Part shown: one piece after another, positions 48,635-56,827 of the stretch | Numbering within the stretch: the stretch's first letter is position 1 | How the letters are laid out: each line of letters starts with the position of its first letter | Source: Novosphingobium sp. IK01 | Lineage (GTDB): Bacteria; Pseudomonadota; Alphaproteobacteria; Sphingomonadales; Sphingomonadaceae | DNA: 64,000 nucleotides | Reading direction: 5' to 3' | NCBI RefSeq assembly: GCF_033242265.1 | Contig: NZ_BTFW01000001.1 | Coordinates: 620,001-684,000, forward strand | Made by a program: the position numbers and the translations under genes | The notes under the pieces: model-generated | Database searches by the model: none | What the model was told of the DNA's origin: nothing | The model's input: only the letters and a program-made list of their open reading frames with translations

Positions 48635-51361
48635 ATGCAGATGCGAGACGACATTCGCCGCGAACTGATGCCCCTCCTGAAGACCGACTTCCAGTGGAAG
48701 AAGGACCAGGGCGAGTGGCTTCAGGGCGGCAAGTGCCCCGAATGCGACGGGCGCGAGGTCTATGCCCGCGCAGAAAGCCCGTGGGTGCTCAAGTGTGGCC
48801 GGGCCAACCGCTGTGGCTGGGAGGCCTCCATTCGCGACCTCTATCCCGAGGTCTTCGACACATGGTCCAAGCGCTTCAAGAAAACGCCTGAAAACCCCCA
48901 TGCCGCCGCCGATGCCTATCTGACCGATGCGCGCGGCCTCAACCTCATGGGCATGCGCGATGCCTATTCTCAGGAATATTTCCGCGACGAGGGGCGGGGC
49001 ATCGGCTCGGCCACCGTCCGCTTCCCGCTGCCGGGCGGAAGCTGGTGGGAACGCCTGATCGACCAGCCAGGCCGGTTTGACCGCAAGGCCCATTTCGCCC
49101 CGCGCAAGTCCTACAAGGGGCAGGCGTGGTTCCGGCCCGACCTCACCATGGAAGACTTCGCCAACGCGGCCAGCATCTGGTTTGCCGAGGGCATCTTCAA
49201 TGCCTGGGCGCTCGAACAGGCGGGCCAGCGCGCGGCCTCGACGATGTCGTCGAACAACTATCCGTCCGAGTTCCTGCGCCAGTTGCGCACGCATATCGCC
49301 GCCTCGGACAAGCCGCACCGCAGCCCGAAGATCATCTTTGCCTTCGACGTTGGCCCCGCCGGCACCAAGGGCAACCGCGACTTCGTCAAGCAGGCCCGCA
49401 ACGACCGCTGGGACGCCAGCGCCGCGCTGCCCATGGGCGAGGACGAGACAGGCAAGGAACTGGACTGGAACGACCTGCTCCGGCTCGACCGCCTGGGCGA
49501 GGGCCACCGTGCCGACTACCTGTGGCACGGGCAGGTGCTGCTGGCCCGGAGCGCGCAGGAAAAGGCCTACCTGATCTGGGAAAAGCACCGCTGGAACAGC
49601 TTCCACTTCAATTTCGGAAACCGGACCTACTGGTGCTCGATCGACATTTCGGTCGTGCAGGAAAAGATCGACGAATACCGGCGCGGGCGCACCCGCGAGC
49701 TGAAGGACATCGACAGCCGGGAAGAGGCGATCATCCGCATGGAGGCCTCGCGCGAGGCGCTGGGCGTCGAGGAAATCGCCAATTGCGCGTTCCGCGTCCT
49801 CTATCGCCAGCGTGACGAGGCGACCGACGAGACCAAGTTCTTCCTCGATATCCGCTATCCGAGCAGCAAGCGCGCGCCGGTCAAGGGCGATTTTACCGCC
49901 GCCCAGCTGCGCAAGTCCTCGAACTTCGAAGACCGGCTGTTCGCCTTTGGCGGGGTGTGGACCGGCAACGTCGCCCAGTTGACCCGCATCCTCCAGCACC
50001 AGACCCCCGATCTGCCCGACGTGCGCCCGCTCGGCTTCACCGGCTATTGCCGCGAGGCCAAGGCCTATGTCTTCGGGCAACTGGCGGTCGCCAATGGCCG
50101 CGTGTTCCGGCCCAACGACGACGATTTCTTCCAGATCGGCAAGCAGGCGATCAAGCTGGGCACCTCGGAACGGCTGCTCGACATCGAGTATGACGCCGAC
50201 CGGCTCGACACCAGCTGGCTGGCCGATCTGTGGACCGCCTATGGCGCCAAGGGGCTGGTGTGCCTGAGCTTCTTCTTCGGATCGCTGTTTGCCGAGCAGG
50301 TCCGCACCGAAATGAAGAGCTTCCCGTTCCTCGAAATGCACGGGCTGCCCGGCACCGGCAAGACCACGCTGGTCGAGTTCCTCTGGAAGCTGCTGGGCCG
50401 CGAGAACTACGAAGGCTTTGACCCGGCCAAGGCCACGCCCGCCGCCATGGCGCGCAACCTGGGCAAAGTGGGCAACCTGCCGGTCGTGCTGATCGAGGGC
50501 GACCGCCGCGAGGAAGCCAGCCACGCCCGCAAGTTCGAGTGGGAAGAACTCAAGACCGCCTACAACGGGCGCACCGTGCGCGCACGCGGGGTGCGCAACG
50601 GGGGCATGGAAACCTTCGAGCCGCCGTTCCGGGGCGCGATCGTCATCGAACAGAACGAGCCGGTCAATGCGAGCCGGGCCGTGCTCGAACGCATCATGTC
50701 GCTCGGCTTCGACATGACGGGCTGGTCGGCCCAGACCAAGGCCTCGGCCGAGCGGCTTGAGCAGTGGCCGATCGAGACCGTCTCGGGCTTCATCGTCCAC
50801 GCCGCCAAGCGCGAGAACGAGGTCATGGCCCGCTTCCGGCAGGCCTTTGCGCAATACGAGGAGGAGCTGCTCGCCATGCCGGGCATCCGCACCAACCGCC
50901 TCGCCAAGACCCACGGGCAGTTGCTCGCCTTCCTCGATGCGCTGCGCGCGCTGCTCCCGATCACCGACGAGCAGCAGGCCGCCACGGCCAGGTTCATCGT
51001 CGAGATGGCGACCGAGCGGCAACTGGCCGTGAACAGCGAAGACCCCATCGTCACCCTGTTCTGGGAGCGGTTCGACTACCTCGAGGAGAACGAGGATCCG
51101 ACAGCGGCGAGCGGCCACATCAACCACCACCGCCGCCATGCCGAGGGCATCATCGCGGTCCGCCTCAACGAAATGGAGGCCCGCTGCGCCGAAAAGCGCC
51201 TCGAGCTGCCCACCCATGCCGAGCTGATCCGCGCCCTCAAGACCTCCAAAAACCGCCGCTTCGTCGAGCAGACCGCCGTCAATTCGCGGAACGAGGGCGT
51301 GCCCCCGGTCCGCTGCTGGGTCTTCCACGATCGCTCGCGCGCGACGGCCTCCCATTCCTGA
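48635..51361 (+). CDS. Phage primase-helicase
   Basis: A 908-residue replication protein. A zinc ribbon at about residues 34-62 (CPECDGREV, then CGRANRCGW) precedes a Toprim-like primase region (WFAEGIFNAWALEQAG, IIFAFDVGPAG, KELDWNDLL). The C-terminal half has a Walker A motif MHGLPGTGKTTLVEFLWKLL near 570 and VVLIEGDRREEA as Walker B. It would make primers and unwind DNA at the phage origin. It is the largest early gene; the origin has not been located. Confidence 0.9.
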   Translation: MQMRDDIRRELMPLLKTDFQWKKDQGEWLQGGKCPECDGREVYARAESPWVLKCGRANRCGWEASIRDLYPEVFDTWSKRFKKTPENPHAAADAYLTDARGLNLMGMRDAYSQEYFRDEGRGIGSATVRFPLPGGSWWERLIDQPGRFDRKAHFAPRKSYKGQAWFRPDLTMEDFANAASIWFAEGIFNAWALEQAGQRAASTMSSNNYPSEFLRQLRTHIAASDKPHRSPKIIFAFDVGPAGTKGNRDFVKQARNDRWDASAALPMGEDETGKELDWNDLLRLDRLGEGHRADYLWHGQVLLARSAQEKAYLIWEKHRWNSFHFNFGNRTYWCSIDISVVQEKIDEYRRGRTRELKDIDSREEAIIRMEASREALGVEEIANCAFRVLYRQRDEATDETKFFLDIRYPSSKRAPVKGDFTAAQLRKSSNFEDRLFAFGGVWTGNVAQLTRILQHQTPDLPDVRPLGFTGYCREAKAYVFGQLAVANGRVFRPNDDDFFQIGKQAIKLGTSERLLDIEYDADRLDTSWLADLWTAYGAKGLVCLSFFFGSLFAEQVRTEMKSFPFLEMHGLPGTGKTTLVEFLWKLLGRENYEGFDPAKATPAAMARNLGKVGNLPVVLIEGDRREEASHARKFEWEELKTAYNGRTVRARGVRNGGMETFEPPFRGAIVIEQNEPVNASRAVLERIMSLGFDMTGWSAQTKASAERLEQWPIETVSGFIVHAAKRENEVMARFRQAFAQYEEELLAMPGIRTNRLAKTHGQLLAFLDALRALLPITDEQQAATARFIVEMATERQLAVNSEDPIVTLFWERFDYLEENEDPTAASGHINHHRRHAEGIIAVRLNEMEARCAEKRLELPTHAELIRALKTSKNRRFVEQTAVNSRNEGVPPVRCWVFHDRSRATASHS

Positions 51362-51377
51362 AAGCGAAAGGACGACC

Positions 51378-51863
51378 ATGCGCAGCGTTCCCTCCCTTCT
51401 GTCCATGATCGGTGATCCCGATCCCGTTTGGGCGGCGGTCATGCCCTGGGACTATATCCGCATGCGCCGCGAGGCCGCCGGGCTCTCGATCGCGCAGGCC
51501 GCCCGGCCATTCTGGCACCATGGCGAGCACCAGGCCGATGTCGAGCGCAATTTCCGCCGCATCGAGACGGTCGGCATCCGCATGAAGCGGCTGTGGTCCA
51601 TGACCCGCGCGTTCCCGCTCAGCCTGACGGTCTACCGCCAGCTTTGCGACACCCCGGCCGACCGGCACCCGCGCCTGTGCCGGGCCTGCGGGTGGGACGA
51701 ATGGACCCCGCAGCTCGATGTCGAGGGCTTCGACTGCACATGGGCGCAGGCCGATCCGCGGATCTGCTCCCTCTGCGCGCAGACCGGCCGCCGCGTGTTC
51801 ACGCCGCGCCTGCCCGATCACTCCACCCAGACACCCCATCGCGGCCACCAGATCGCCGCCTGA
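51378..51863 (+). CDS. Unknown early protein with two Cys pairs
   Basis: A 161-residue protein. The N-terminal half resembles a helix-turn-helix (IRMRREAAGLSIAQAARPFW), and the second half has CRACGWDEW and CSLCAQTGRR, two CxxC pairs that could bind zinc. It is 16 bp after the primase gene and probably regulatory or replication-linked. Confidence 0.65.
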   Translation: MRSVPSLLSMIGDPDPVWAAVMPWDYIRMRREAAGLSIAQAARPFWHHGEHQADVERNFRRIETVGIRMKRLWSMTRAFPLSLTVYRQLCDTPADRHPRLCRACGWDEWTPQLDVEGFDCTWAQADPRICSLCAQTGRRVFTPRLPDHSTQTPHRGHQIAA

Positions 51864-51881
51864 CCTTCCAAGGAGCATCCC

Positions 51882-52124
51882 ATGTCCCAGCCAAACGCCA
51901 CCGAAGAGCAACTGCGCCACCTGATCGAGCGCATCGAAAGGCTTGAAGAAGAAAAGAAAGGGATCAGCGACGACATCCGCGACGTCTACAACGAGGCCAA
52001 GGCCACCGGCTACGACACCAAGGTCATGCGGCTCATCGTCCGCCTGCGCAAGATGCGCCCCGACGACCGCCGCGAAATGGAAAGCATCACCGATATCTAC
52101 AAGAACGCGCTGGGGCTCGACTGA
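51882..52124 (+). CDS. GapR-like DNA-binding protein (DUF2312)
   Basis: An 80-residue protein with EEQLRHLIERIERLEEEKKG, ISDDIRDVYNEAKATGYDTK and MRLIVRLRKM, the whole DUF2312 fold. In Caulobacter, GapR binds overtwisted DNA and helps replication. A phage copy next to a primase gene may serve phage DNA replication; that is inference. Confidence 0.9.
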   Translation: MSQPNATEEQLRHLIERIERLEEEKKGISDDIRDVYNEAKATGYDTKVMRLIVRLRKMRPDDRREMESITDIYKNALGLD

Positions 52125-52126
52125 CC

Positions 52127-52324
52127 ATGGCCGCTCGCCCCTCGAACGCCGTCCATCCGTTCGGCTGCGCATGCCGGGCCTGCGCGCCCGTCGCCCCCCA
52201 CAGGCACCGCGCCGGCCTCACGATCAGGAGCGCCTCGCGCGCCCTGATCCTGCTCGCCTCGCTGATCGCGATCCCGTTCCTCGTCGCCCAGGCGCTGGCT
52301 GGCCTGAAAGGAGGGCGGGTATGA
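52127..52324 (+). CDS. Small membrane protein, 65 residues
   Basis: Starts two bases after the GapR-like stop. FGCACRACAPVAPHRHRAGL holds two Cys and two His, and one transmembrane helix follows (ALILLASLIAIPFLVAQAL). The stop overlaps the lipoprotein start (GTATGA). Function unknown. Confidence 0.55.
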   Translation: MAARPSNAVHPFGCACRACAPVAPHRHRAGLTIRSASRALILLASLIAIPFLVAQALAGLKGGRV

Positions 52325-52494
52325 TCCACCGTCCGGCCCATCAGCACTGGCGCGCGGCCCGCATGGCCGTGCTGTGCCTGCTCCTGTCCGGCTGCATCGA
52401 GCGCTACAGCGCCCTCGCGCAGTGCCAGAAGCACATGCCCCCATGGGACACTGCCGAATGCAGCCACCTCAAGGGGCGGGGGAAGGGCACATGA
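52321..52494 (+). CDS. Small lipoprotein, 57 residues
   Basis: MIHRPAHQHWRAARMAVLCL is followed by LLSGC, a good lipobox, and a mature part of 33 residues with three further Cys. It overlaps the AlpA-like gene start (ATGA). Small phage lipoproteins often work in superinfection exclusion, but there is no direct sign of that here. Confidence 0.6.
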   Translation: MIHRPAHQHWRAARMAVLCLLLSGCIERYSALAQCQKHMPPWDTAECSHLKGRGKGT

Positions 52495-52679
52495 GCGCCC
52501 CGCCGCCCGAAAGGCTCCTGACCATCCGCGAGGTGATGGCCCGCACGTCGCTGTCGCGCTCCTATATCTATGCCCTGATGCGCAAAGGGGAGTTCCCCGA
52601 TCAGCGCAAGCTGGGCCACAAGTGCGCCCGGTGGCGGGAAAGCGAGGTCGACGCCTGGGCGCGCGGCAGCGTCACGTAA
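52491..52679 (+). CDS. AlpA-family regulator / excisionase-like
   Basis: A 62-residue winged-helix protein: LLTIREVMARTSLSRSYIYA, LMRKGEFPDQRKLG and RWRESEVDAWARG are the AlpA pattern. It is the last gene of the early operon and converges on the integrase with a 4-bp gap, fitting a role in excision or integrase control. Confidence 0.9.
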   Translation: MSAPPPERLLTIREVMARTSLSRSYIYALMRKGEFPDQRKLGHKCARWRESEVDAWARGSVT

Positions 52680-52683
52680 CGGA

Positions 52684-54021
52684 TCAGTGGCCGGGGCGTC
52701 CTGCCCCGGCCACACCATAGCGCATGGGCTGGCCGATATGGATCGCCGGCGGCCACATGTCTGCCAGCAGGATGTCGGCCCATTCCTGCGCCAGTTCTCT
52801 CCGACGCGGCATGTAGGCCGCGCGGTTATAGGCGCCTTCCACCCGGTTCGTGGGCACATGGGCCAGCATCAGGTCGATGATCGCGCGGTCGGGGGAGGCG
52901 GTCGCATGCCCGGCCTCACGCCATGCGCGCTCCACCCTCTCGTTCATGATCGTCGAGAACGCCGAGCGGAACCCGTGGGGAACGTGGCGCTGGTAGTATC
53001 CGGCCCGGATCAGCAGGGCGCGCAGCGTGTTCTCGCTCATGGGCCGATGCACATGGCGGTCGGACGGGAAAATCAGTTCAAGGTCGCCGGTCAGCGGCAT
53101 CATGGCCTTCAGCACGTCTACCGCCTGAGGCGCCAGCGGGACGAGGTGGTCGCCATCTTCTTCCGCCTTGCGGTCCACGTCGCCCTTCATCCGGTGCGCG
53201 GGGATCCGCCACAAGGGTTCCTCGCCATCGAGATCCTCGAACTCATCCCACCGGGCGCCGTGGATCTCGTTCGGCCTGACCGCTGTCAGGGCCAGCAGGC
53301 GCAGCGCCAGCTTGGTGTGCGCGCGGCACCGTTCCGCCTCGCAGTCGACGAGCATCTGGCGAAGCGCCGGCAGGTCGGTGATGGCCGGCTGTGGCTTGGC
53401 CTTGGGTTTGCGGGGCAGGGCGATGGCCAGACTGGCCGCCGGATCGCGCACGGTCTGATTCGTGGCGATACCATAGACGAATATGGCACTGATCCGCTGG
53501 CGCGTCCGGTGTGCGGTCTCGATCGCGCCGCCATCCACGATCTTCTGAAGCAGCCTGAGCACCTCGGGCGACTGGATATCCTCGATGGCGAGATCGCCGA
53601 TTACCGGAAACACAAGCTTTTCAAGGCAGTCGAGGACATCCTTGGCATGCACCTTCGACCACCGCTGCATCTGGAGCTTGTGCCATGCCATGGCAACACC
53701 CTTGAACGTGGGCCGCGTATCATGCCCCGCGCCCCGTTCGAACAGATCCCCAGGCCTGGGCTCGATCCCCTTGGCCAGCATCGACTTGGCCAGATCGCGG
53801 GCGTCCCGCGCGTCCTTCAGCGAAATGGCAGGGTAGGGGCCGATCGTCAGCGTCTTCTGCGCCGGCTTGCCTTGAGCATTGCGGCCGAACTGGTAGTTCA
53901 TGCGCCAGACCCGGCCGCCGACAGCCGAAACATGCAGGTAAAGCTGCTCGCCGTCCGAAAGCTTGTAGGCCTTGCCTGTGCCCTTGGCCCCGCGAACCTT
54001 GGTGTCGCTCAGCATGCCCAT
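52684..54021 (-). CDS. int: Tyrosine-type integrase (P4-like, DUF4102 N-terminal domain)
   Basis: A 445-residue site-specific recombinase. The arm-binding N terminus (LSDGEQLYLHVSAVGGRVWR) is of the DUF4102 type. Catalytic residues are Arg in LTAVRPNEIHGARW, His and Arg in HVPHGFRSAFSTIMNE, a later His in LMLAHVP and Tyr in VEGAYNRAAYM. It lies exactly between the early modules of the two prophages, so it may serve either one; no second integrase is visible. Confidence 0.95.
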   Translation of the reverse strand: MGMLSDTKVRGAKGTGKAYKLSDGEQLYLHVSAVGGRVWRMNYQFGRNAQGKPAQKTLTIGPYPAISLKDARDARDLAKSMLAKGIEPRPGDLFERGAGHDTRPTFKGVAMAWHKLQMQRWSKVHAKDVLDCLEKLVFPVIGDLAIEDIQSPEVLRLLQKIVDGGAIETAHRTRQRISAIFVYGIATNQTVRDPAASLAIALPRKPKAKPQPAITDLPALRQMLVDCEAERCRAHTKLALRLLALTAVRPNEIHGARWDEFEDLDGEEPLWRIPAHRMKGDVDRKAEEDGDHLVPLAPQAVDVLKAMMPLTGDLELIFPSDRHVHRPMSENTLRALLIRAGYYQRHVPHGFRSAFSTIMNERVERAWREAGHATASPDRAIIDLMLAHVPTNRVEGAYNRAAYMPRRRELAQEWADILLADMWPPAIHIGQPMRYGVAGAGRPGH

Positions 54022-54048
54022 ACCATATCCTCAGAATCACATACCATA
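54019..54048. repeat. Direct repeat CATACCATA at the integrase start
   Basis: CATACCATA occurs at 54019-54027 (overlapping the int start codon) and 54040-54048, 21 bp apart, two helical turns. Such repeats can be integrase arm sites or an operator for int. Confidence 0.45.
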
Positions 54049-54239
54049 GGCTAAGCCATATGGCAGAGGCGATGCATGAGAACAAACAGTGACAACTGTG
54101 GACGCAAAACCGGAAAAACTGGCCGCAAGCATCTGTAAATAAGACATTTGCAGATTAACTGGCACGGCTTGTTGGCGGAAGAGGTGTCCGACAACCTTCT
54201 GAACCTTTTAAGCGAAAAACCGGGCGTTTTGAAAAAGTG

Positions 54240-54260
54240 GTGGGGGCATGACGCCCCCAC
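54240..54260 (-). terminator. Intrinsic terminator of the prophage B early operon
   Basis: An 8-bp stem GTGGGGGC / GCCCCCAC with a five-base loop lies 16 bp beyond the last leftward gene, and on the - strand CTTTTTC follows four bases later. Confidence 0.7.
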
Positions 54261-54275
54261 AAAAGCCACCTGAAG

Positions 54276-54470
54276 TTACGTCTGAACCTTCGGTCGCGTG
54301 GATACCCACTCGAAGACTTCGGCGGCGAGCCAGCCCACGGCGCCCACGCTGATCAAACGCTGGCGCGGGAACTTGTCCTGGCTCATCAGGCGGTAGATCG
54401 ACGTGGTGCTAAGACCGGAAACGCGGCGCACTTCGGGCAAGCGAATGATCTTTGGCGTGGGCTGTGTCAT
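54276..54470 (-). CDS. AlpA-family regulator (prophage B)
   Basis: A 64-residue protein with IIRLPEVRRVSGLSTTSIYR and LMSQDKFPRQRLI, then AVGWLAAEVFEWVSTRP, the AlpA winged-helix pattern. It is the last gene of the leftward early operon and overlaps the preceding stop (ATGA). Confidence 0.88.
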   Translation of the reverse strand: MTQPTPKIIRLPEVRRVSGLSTTSIYRLMSQDKFPRQRLISVGAVGWLAAEVFEWVSTRPKVQT

Positions 54471-54739
54471 GCCGATTTCCGGGTGAATTCGAGGTGGGCA
54501 TCGGTCATCAGGCGCTTGCCCAGATCGGCGAAGGCACTGAAGATCGGCGCGAATTCCGCCGCTTCGTGTTCGGTGCCGCGATCCTCTTCGGGAACGCTGG
54601 TGATGGTGGCCATCACGTCGAGCGCCTCGAACAGGTTATCGAGCGAAAGCTTCGTCGATTCAGGCATGCTGACTTTTGAGGATACGGCCAGTTCGAGCGT
54701 CTGTTCGCTCGTGAACGGCTCATTATTCATCGTGGTCAT
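54467..54739 (-). CDS. Unknown early protein (prophage B)
   Basis: A 90-residue acidic protein from ATG 54739 (MTTMNNEPFTSEQTLELAVS), with LSLDNLFEALDVMATITSVP in the centre. It is coupled to the AlpA-like gene. No family is recognised. Confidence 0.6.
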   Translation of the reverse strand: MTTMNNEPFTSEQTLELAVSSKVSMPESTKLSLDNLFEALDVMATITSVPEEDRGTEHEAAEFAPIFSAFADLGKRLMTDAHLEFTRKSA

Positions 54740-55034
54740 CGGCTCGTGCCCCCAGCAAAAGCCCGACAATCAAAGGATTTTTTGGCGGTCGGGCGATACC
54801 GGGTTCGAAGACCGGGAGTCACAGCTTTACCGGCGGGCTCAACGCCCCCGCGGTACGCCCGACCATAAAAAAGCGCACCAGAATCGGACTGGTGGCGCGG
54901 GTAGGCGCTGGAAAAACTCTTGCGGCTTCGAACCCGCAGCGTCACCTTTTTCGTGACGACGGGATTAGCGTTATCGGGATTCGATTGCACAGGCAAGGGG
55001 GGACATGCACACGCCCCCAGAAGGGTCTTGAAAA
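54740..55034 (-). other. Structured intergenic region with internal terminator
   Basis: The region holds a set of strong hairpins. A 9-bp stem GGTCGGGCG / CGCCCGACC (54787-54795 with 54856-54864) closes a unit with two inner hairpins, one with TTCGAA in the loop. A terminator follows at 54867-54898, then a second TTCGAA hairpin (TGCGG / CCGCA near 54920-54938), and CGTCAC / GTGACG at 54939-54957. The fold looks tRNA-like but has no tRNA arms. It may be a regulatory RNA that controls read-through into the last two early genes. Confidence 0.55.
54867..54898 (-). terminator. Intrinsic terminator inside the prophage B early operon
   Basis: On the - strand CACCAG / CTGGTG, extended by GCG / CGC with one bulged base, is followed by TTTTTT. 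It would stop transcription before the last two genes unless read-through is allowed. Confidence 0.75.
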
Positions 55035-55463
55035 TCAACGATCCGTCCTTTCGATTTGCTCGATATTCAGCCGCCTGCAAAGCTTCACGGCAGCCGCGCT
55101 GTTGAGCACCAGCGCATCCATCACCACCGTCCAGGCTGGCCGCTTCCCCCCTGAGAGCAGGGCCAGCACCGCACGGCGCAATAAGTCTTCATCTGTCAGA
55201 TCCGCCCATGCCGCCCGGCGCAGGCCGGGCACTGCGCCCGGCCTGATCGGTTGGGGGCCTTCCGGCCAGGGTTCGATTTCCAGATGGCCCAGATGGCCAC
55301 TGGCTTTGATCTGGCGCGCCTCTTCGCGCGTCACGCGCGCCGCATGCGTCAGGCGCCGCGTGAAGCCTTCACCGCCACGGCGCAGGTAGGCGCCCGCACG
55401 GGGATGCCAGAGCAGGACGCTTGCGCTCGATTGCGGTGGCGGGAAGGGCGCGCCCGGCATCAT
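55035..55463 (-). CDS. Unknown early protein (prophage B), 142 residues
   Basis: SASVLLWHPRAGAYLRRGGE, then RLTHAARVTREEARQIKASG and AVLALLSGGKRPAWTVVMDA are visible. The end VLNSAAAVKLCRRLNIEQIE looks like a helix-turn-helix. Its start overlaps the methyltransferase stop. Not recognised. Confidence 0.6.
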   Translation of the reverse strand: MMPGAPFPPPQSSASVLLWHPRAGAYLRRGGEGFTRRLTHAARVTREEARQIKASGHLGHLEIEPWPEGPQPIRPGAVPGLRRAAWADLTDEDLLRRAVLALLSGGKRPAWTVVMDALVLNSAAAVKLCRRLNIEQIERTDR

Positions 55464-56314
55464 GCGGCCAGTGCCTCCACGGTCAGGCCCTGCGCCTCCG
55501 CGATCCGCTGGCGGGCGACCTCGAAATAGTCCGGGTTCATTTCAATGCCGATGAACCGGCGGCCCGTCTTCACCGCAGCGATACCGGTGGTTCCGCTGCC
55601 CATGAACGGATCGAGGACCAGATCGCCGCAGATCGACAGCAGGTCTTCGAGCAGACCGACAGGCTTGCCCGCGATATGGTGCTTCTTTTCGCTCTGGGTG
55701 GCGCGGCGGAAGACGCCCGGCGCGCAGTGGCCTTCCTTGCCCATCGCGCCGTTGCTGCACCAGACCAGATATTCGCACTGGTTGCGATAGCCCCCACGGC
55801 GCGGGCGGGTGGCTTCGGTCTTGTCCCAGACAGTGATCCCGCGCCAGGTCCATCCCCCGGACTGGACCGCATCGGTCGAAACCGGCAACTGGCGCCAGTC
55901 GGTGAACATGCCGAGCAGGCCGCCGGGCTTCACCGCATCGCGGGCTTCCCCGAGCCAGAGCGTCGACCAATAGGCATAAGAGCGTTGATCGCGGTTATCG
56001 CCCGAGAATTCGGGATAGAGGCCGCGACCGCTGGGCGACTGGTACTTGAGTGAGGGCGCTGCCGAACGGGCGGACTGATGAAGGCCGCCGCTCGAATAGG
56101 GCGGGTCCGCCATGACAGCGTCGACCCCGCCCAGAAGCGGCATGATATGCAGGCAATCCGCCGACAGGAGAAGGGCGTTCCCGACCAGCTCCATGCGGCA
56201 TCCCATGGCGACAAGCGCGTGCATGTTCACATCGGGGAACAGGGCCGCAGCCTCATCAAACCACGGGCAGTCCTTCTTCAGCAGATCAACCAGATTAACG
56301 AATTCGCCAAGCAT
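55460..56314 (-). CDS. Site-specific DNA methyltransferase (N6-adenine or N4-cytosine)
   Basis: A 284-residue methyltransferase with the catalytic motif first (VDAVMADPPYSSGGLHQSAR, DPPY at about 95) and the SAM-binding motif last (DLVLDPFMGSGTTGIAAVKT), followed by FIGIEMNPDYFEVARQRI. This is the beta-class order. ATG 56314 is preferred; an open upstream frame belongs to the preceding gene's region. No restriction enzyme gene is next to it, so it is probably a solitary phage methylase that protects DNA or changes gene expression. Confidence 0.9.
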   Translation of the reverse strand: MLGEFVNLVDLLKKDCPWFDEAAALFPDVNMHALVAMGCRMELVGNALLLSADCLHIMPLLGGVDAVMADPPYSSGGLHQSARSAAPSLKYQSPSGRGLYPEFSGDNRDQRSYAYWSTLWLGEARDAVKPGGLLGMFTDWRQLPVSTDAVQSGGWTWRGITVWDKTEATRPRRGGYRNQCEYLVWCSNGAMGKEGHCAPGVFRRATQSEKKHHIAGKPVGLLEDLLSICGDLVLDPFMGSGTTGIAAVKTGRRFIGIEMNPDYFEVARQRIAEAQGLTVEALAA

Positions 56315-56324
56315 TGCGGCTTCC

Positions 56325-56816
56325 TTATTCAGCAATTTCAACGTGCTGATGGACACAGCCCCAATCCGATCGAGTCCCGCAACGAGGGCAGGATGTACGC
56401 GGCGCGGCCACATGGCGTGTATCCGGCGCGCCGATGGCCGACCGGCGCAAGGCGCTGGCCTGGGCAAAGCGCGGATGCACGGTGGCCGGTGCATCGGGGT
56501 TGCCGTGGTCCTTGCCGGAAAGGCGCAGCGAGGCGGCAAGGCCCTCGCTGCCGATGCGGATCGCATCCTCGAAATCGAGCAGCCCCAGCGCGACCATATC
56601 GCGCTTGACCATGGCCAGCGCGGCAAGGCGCCGGACCATATCGGGGGGCACGCCGATCTCTTCGGCAGTCGCGGACGCACTGAAGGCCGCGCCGTACCGG
56701 GCGAGATCCTGGGCTACGGTTTCGTAAGCCAGTTCCCATGGCGTCATGCCCGACTTGCGGGCACGGTGAGGAGGGGCTGGCATCTGGCGGGAGGGCAGGG
56801 AGGCTTGCGCGCGCAT
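56325..56816 (-). CDS. Unknown early protein (prophage B), 163 residues
   Basis: From ATG 56816, MRAQASLPSRQMPAPPHRAR precedes a helical part (MTPWELAYETVAQDLARYGA, ATAEEIGVPPDMVRRLAALA) that could bind DNA. The C terminus has CPRCGTRSDWGCVHQH, a Cys/His cluster. It is 10 bp before the methyltransferase gene. Not recognised. Confidence 0.6.
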   Translation of the reverse strand: MRAQASLPSRQMPAPPHRARKSGMTPWELAYETVAQDLARYGAAFSASATAEEIGVPPDMVRRLAALAMVKRDMVALGLLDFEDAIRIGSEGLAASLRLSGKDHGNPDAPATVHPRFAQASALRRSAIGAPDTRHVAAPRTSCPRCGTRSDWGCVHQHVEIAE

Positions 56817-56827
56817 GATCGATCCTT

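Larger units (their letters stand above)
15030..54021. mobile_element. Prophage A, P2-like
   Basis: A nearly complete set of P2-type genes occurs in order: Q and P leftward; O, N, M, L, X, lysis genes, R, S, J, I, H and fibre-assembly genes rightward; then V, W, FI, FII, E/E', T, U, D. A repressor, early operon and integrase complete it. Boundaries are estimates: the left edge is placed at the toxin gene and the right edge at the integrase start; no attachment-site repeat was found. Two genes are broken by insertion sequences, both in cargo, so the core could still be functional. Confidence 0.75.

Noticed and set aside
54787..54864. tRNA-like cloverleaf with TTCGAA loop
   Set aside because: The closing stem has 9 bp, the T arm does not pair around a TTCGANY loop with the usual G-C closing pair, one arm has an 11-bp stem, and no anticodon arm of normal size exists. 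Kept only as a structured element.
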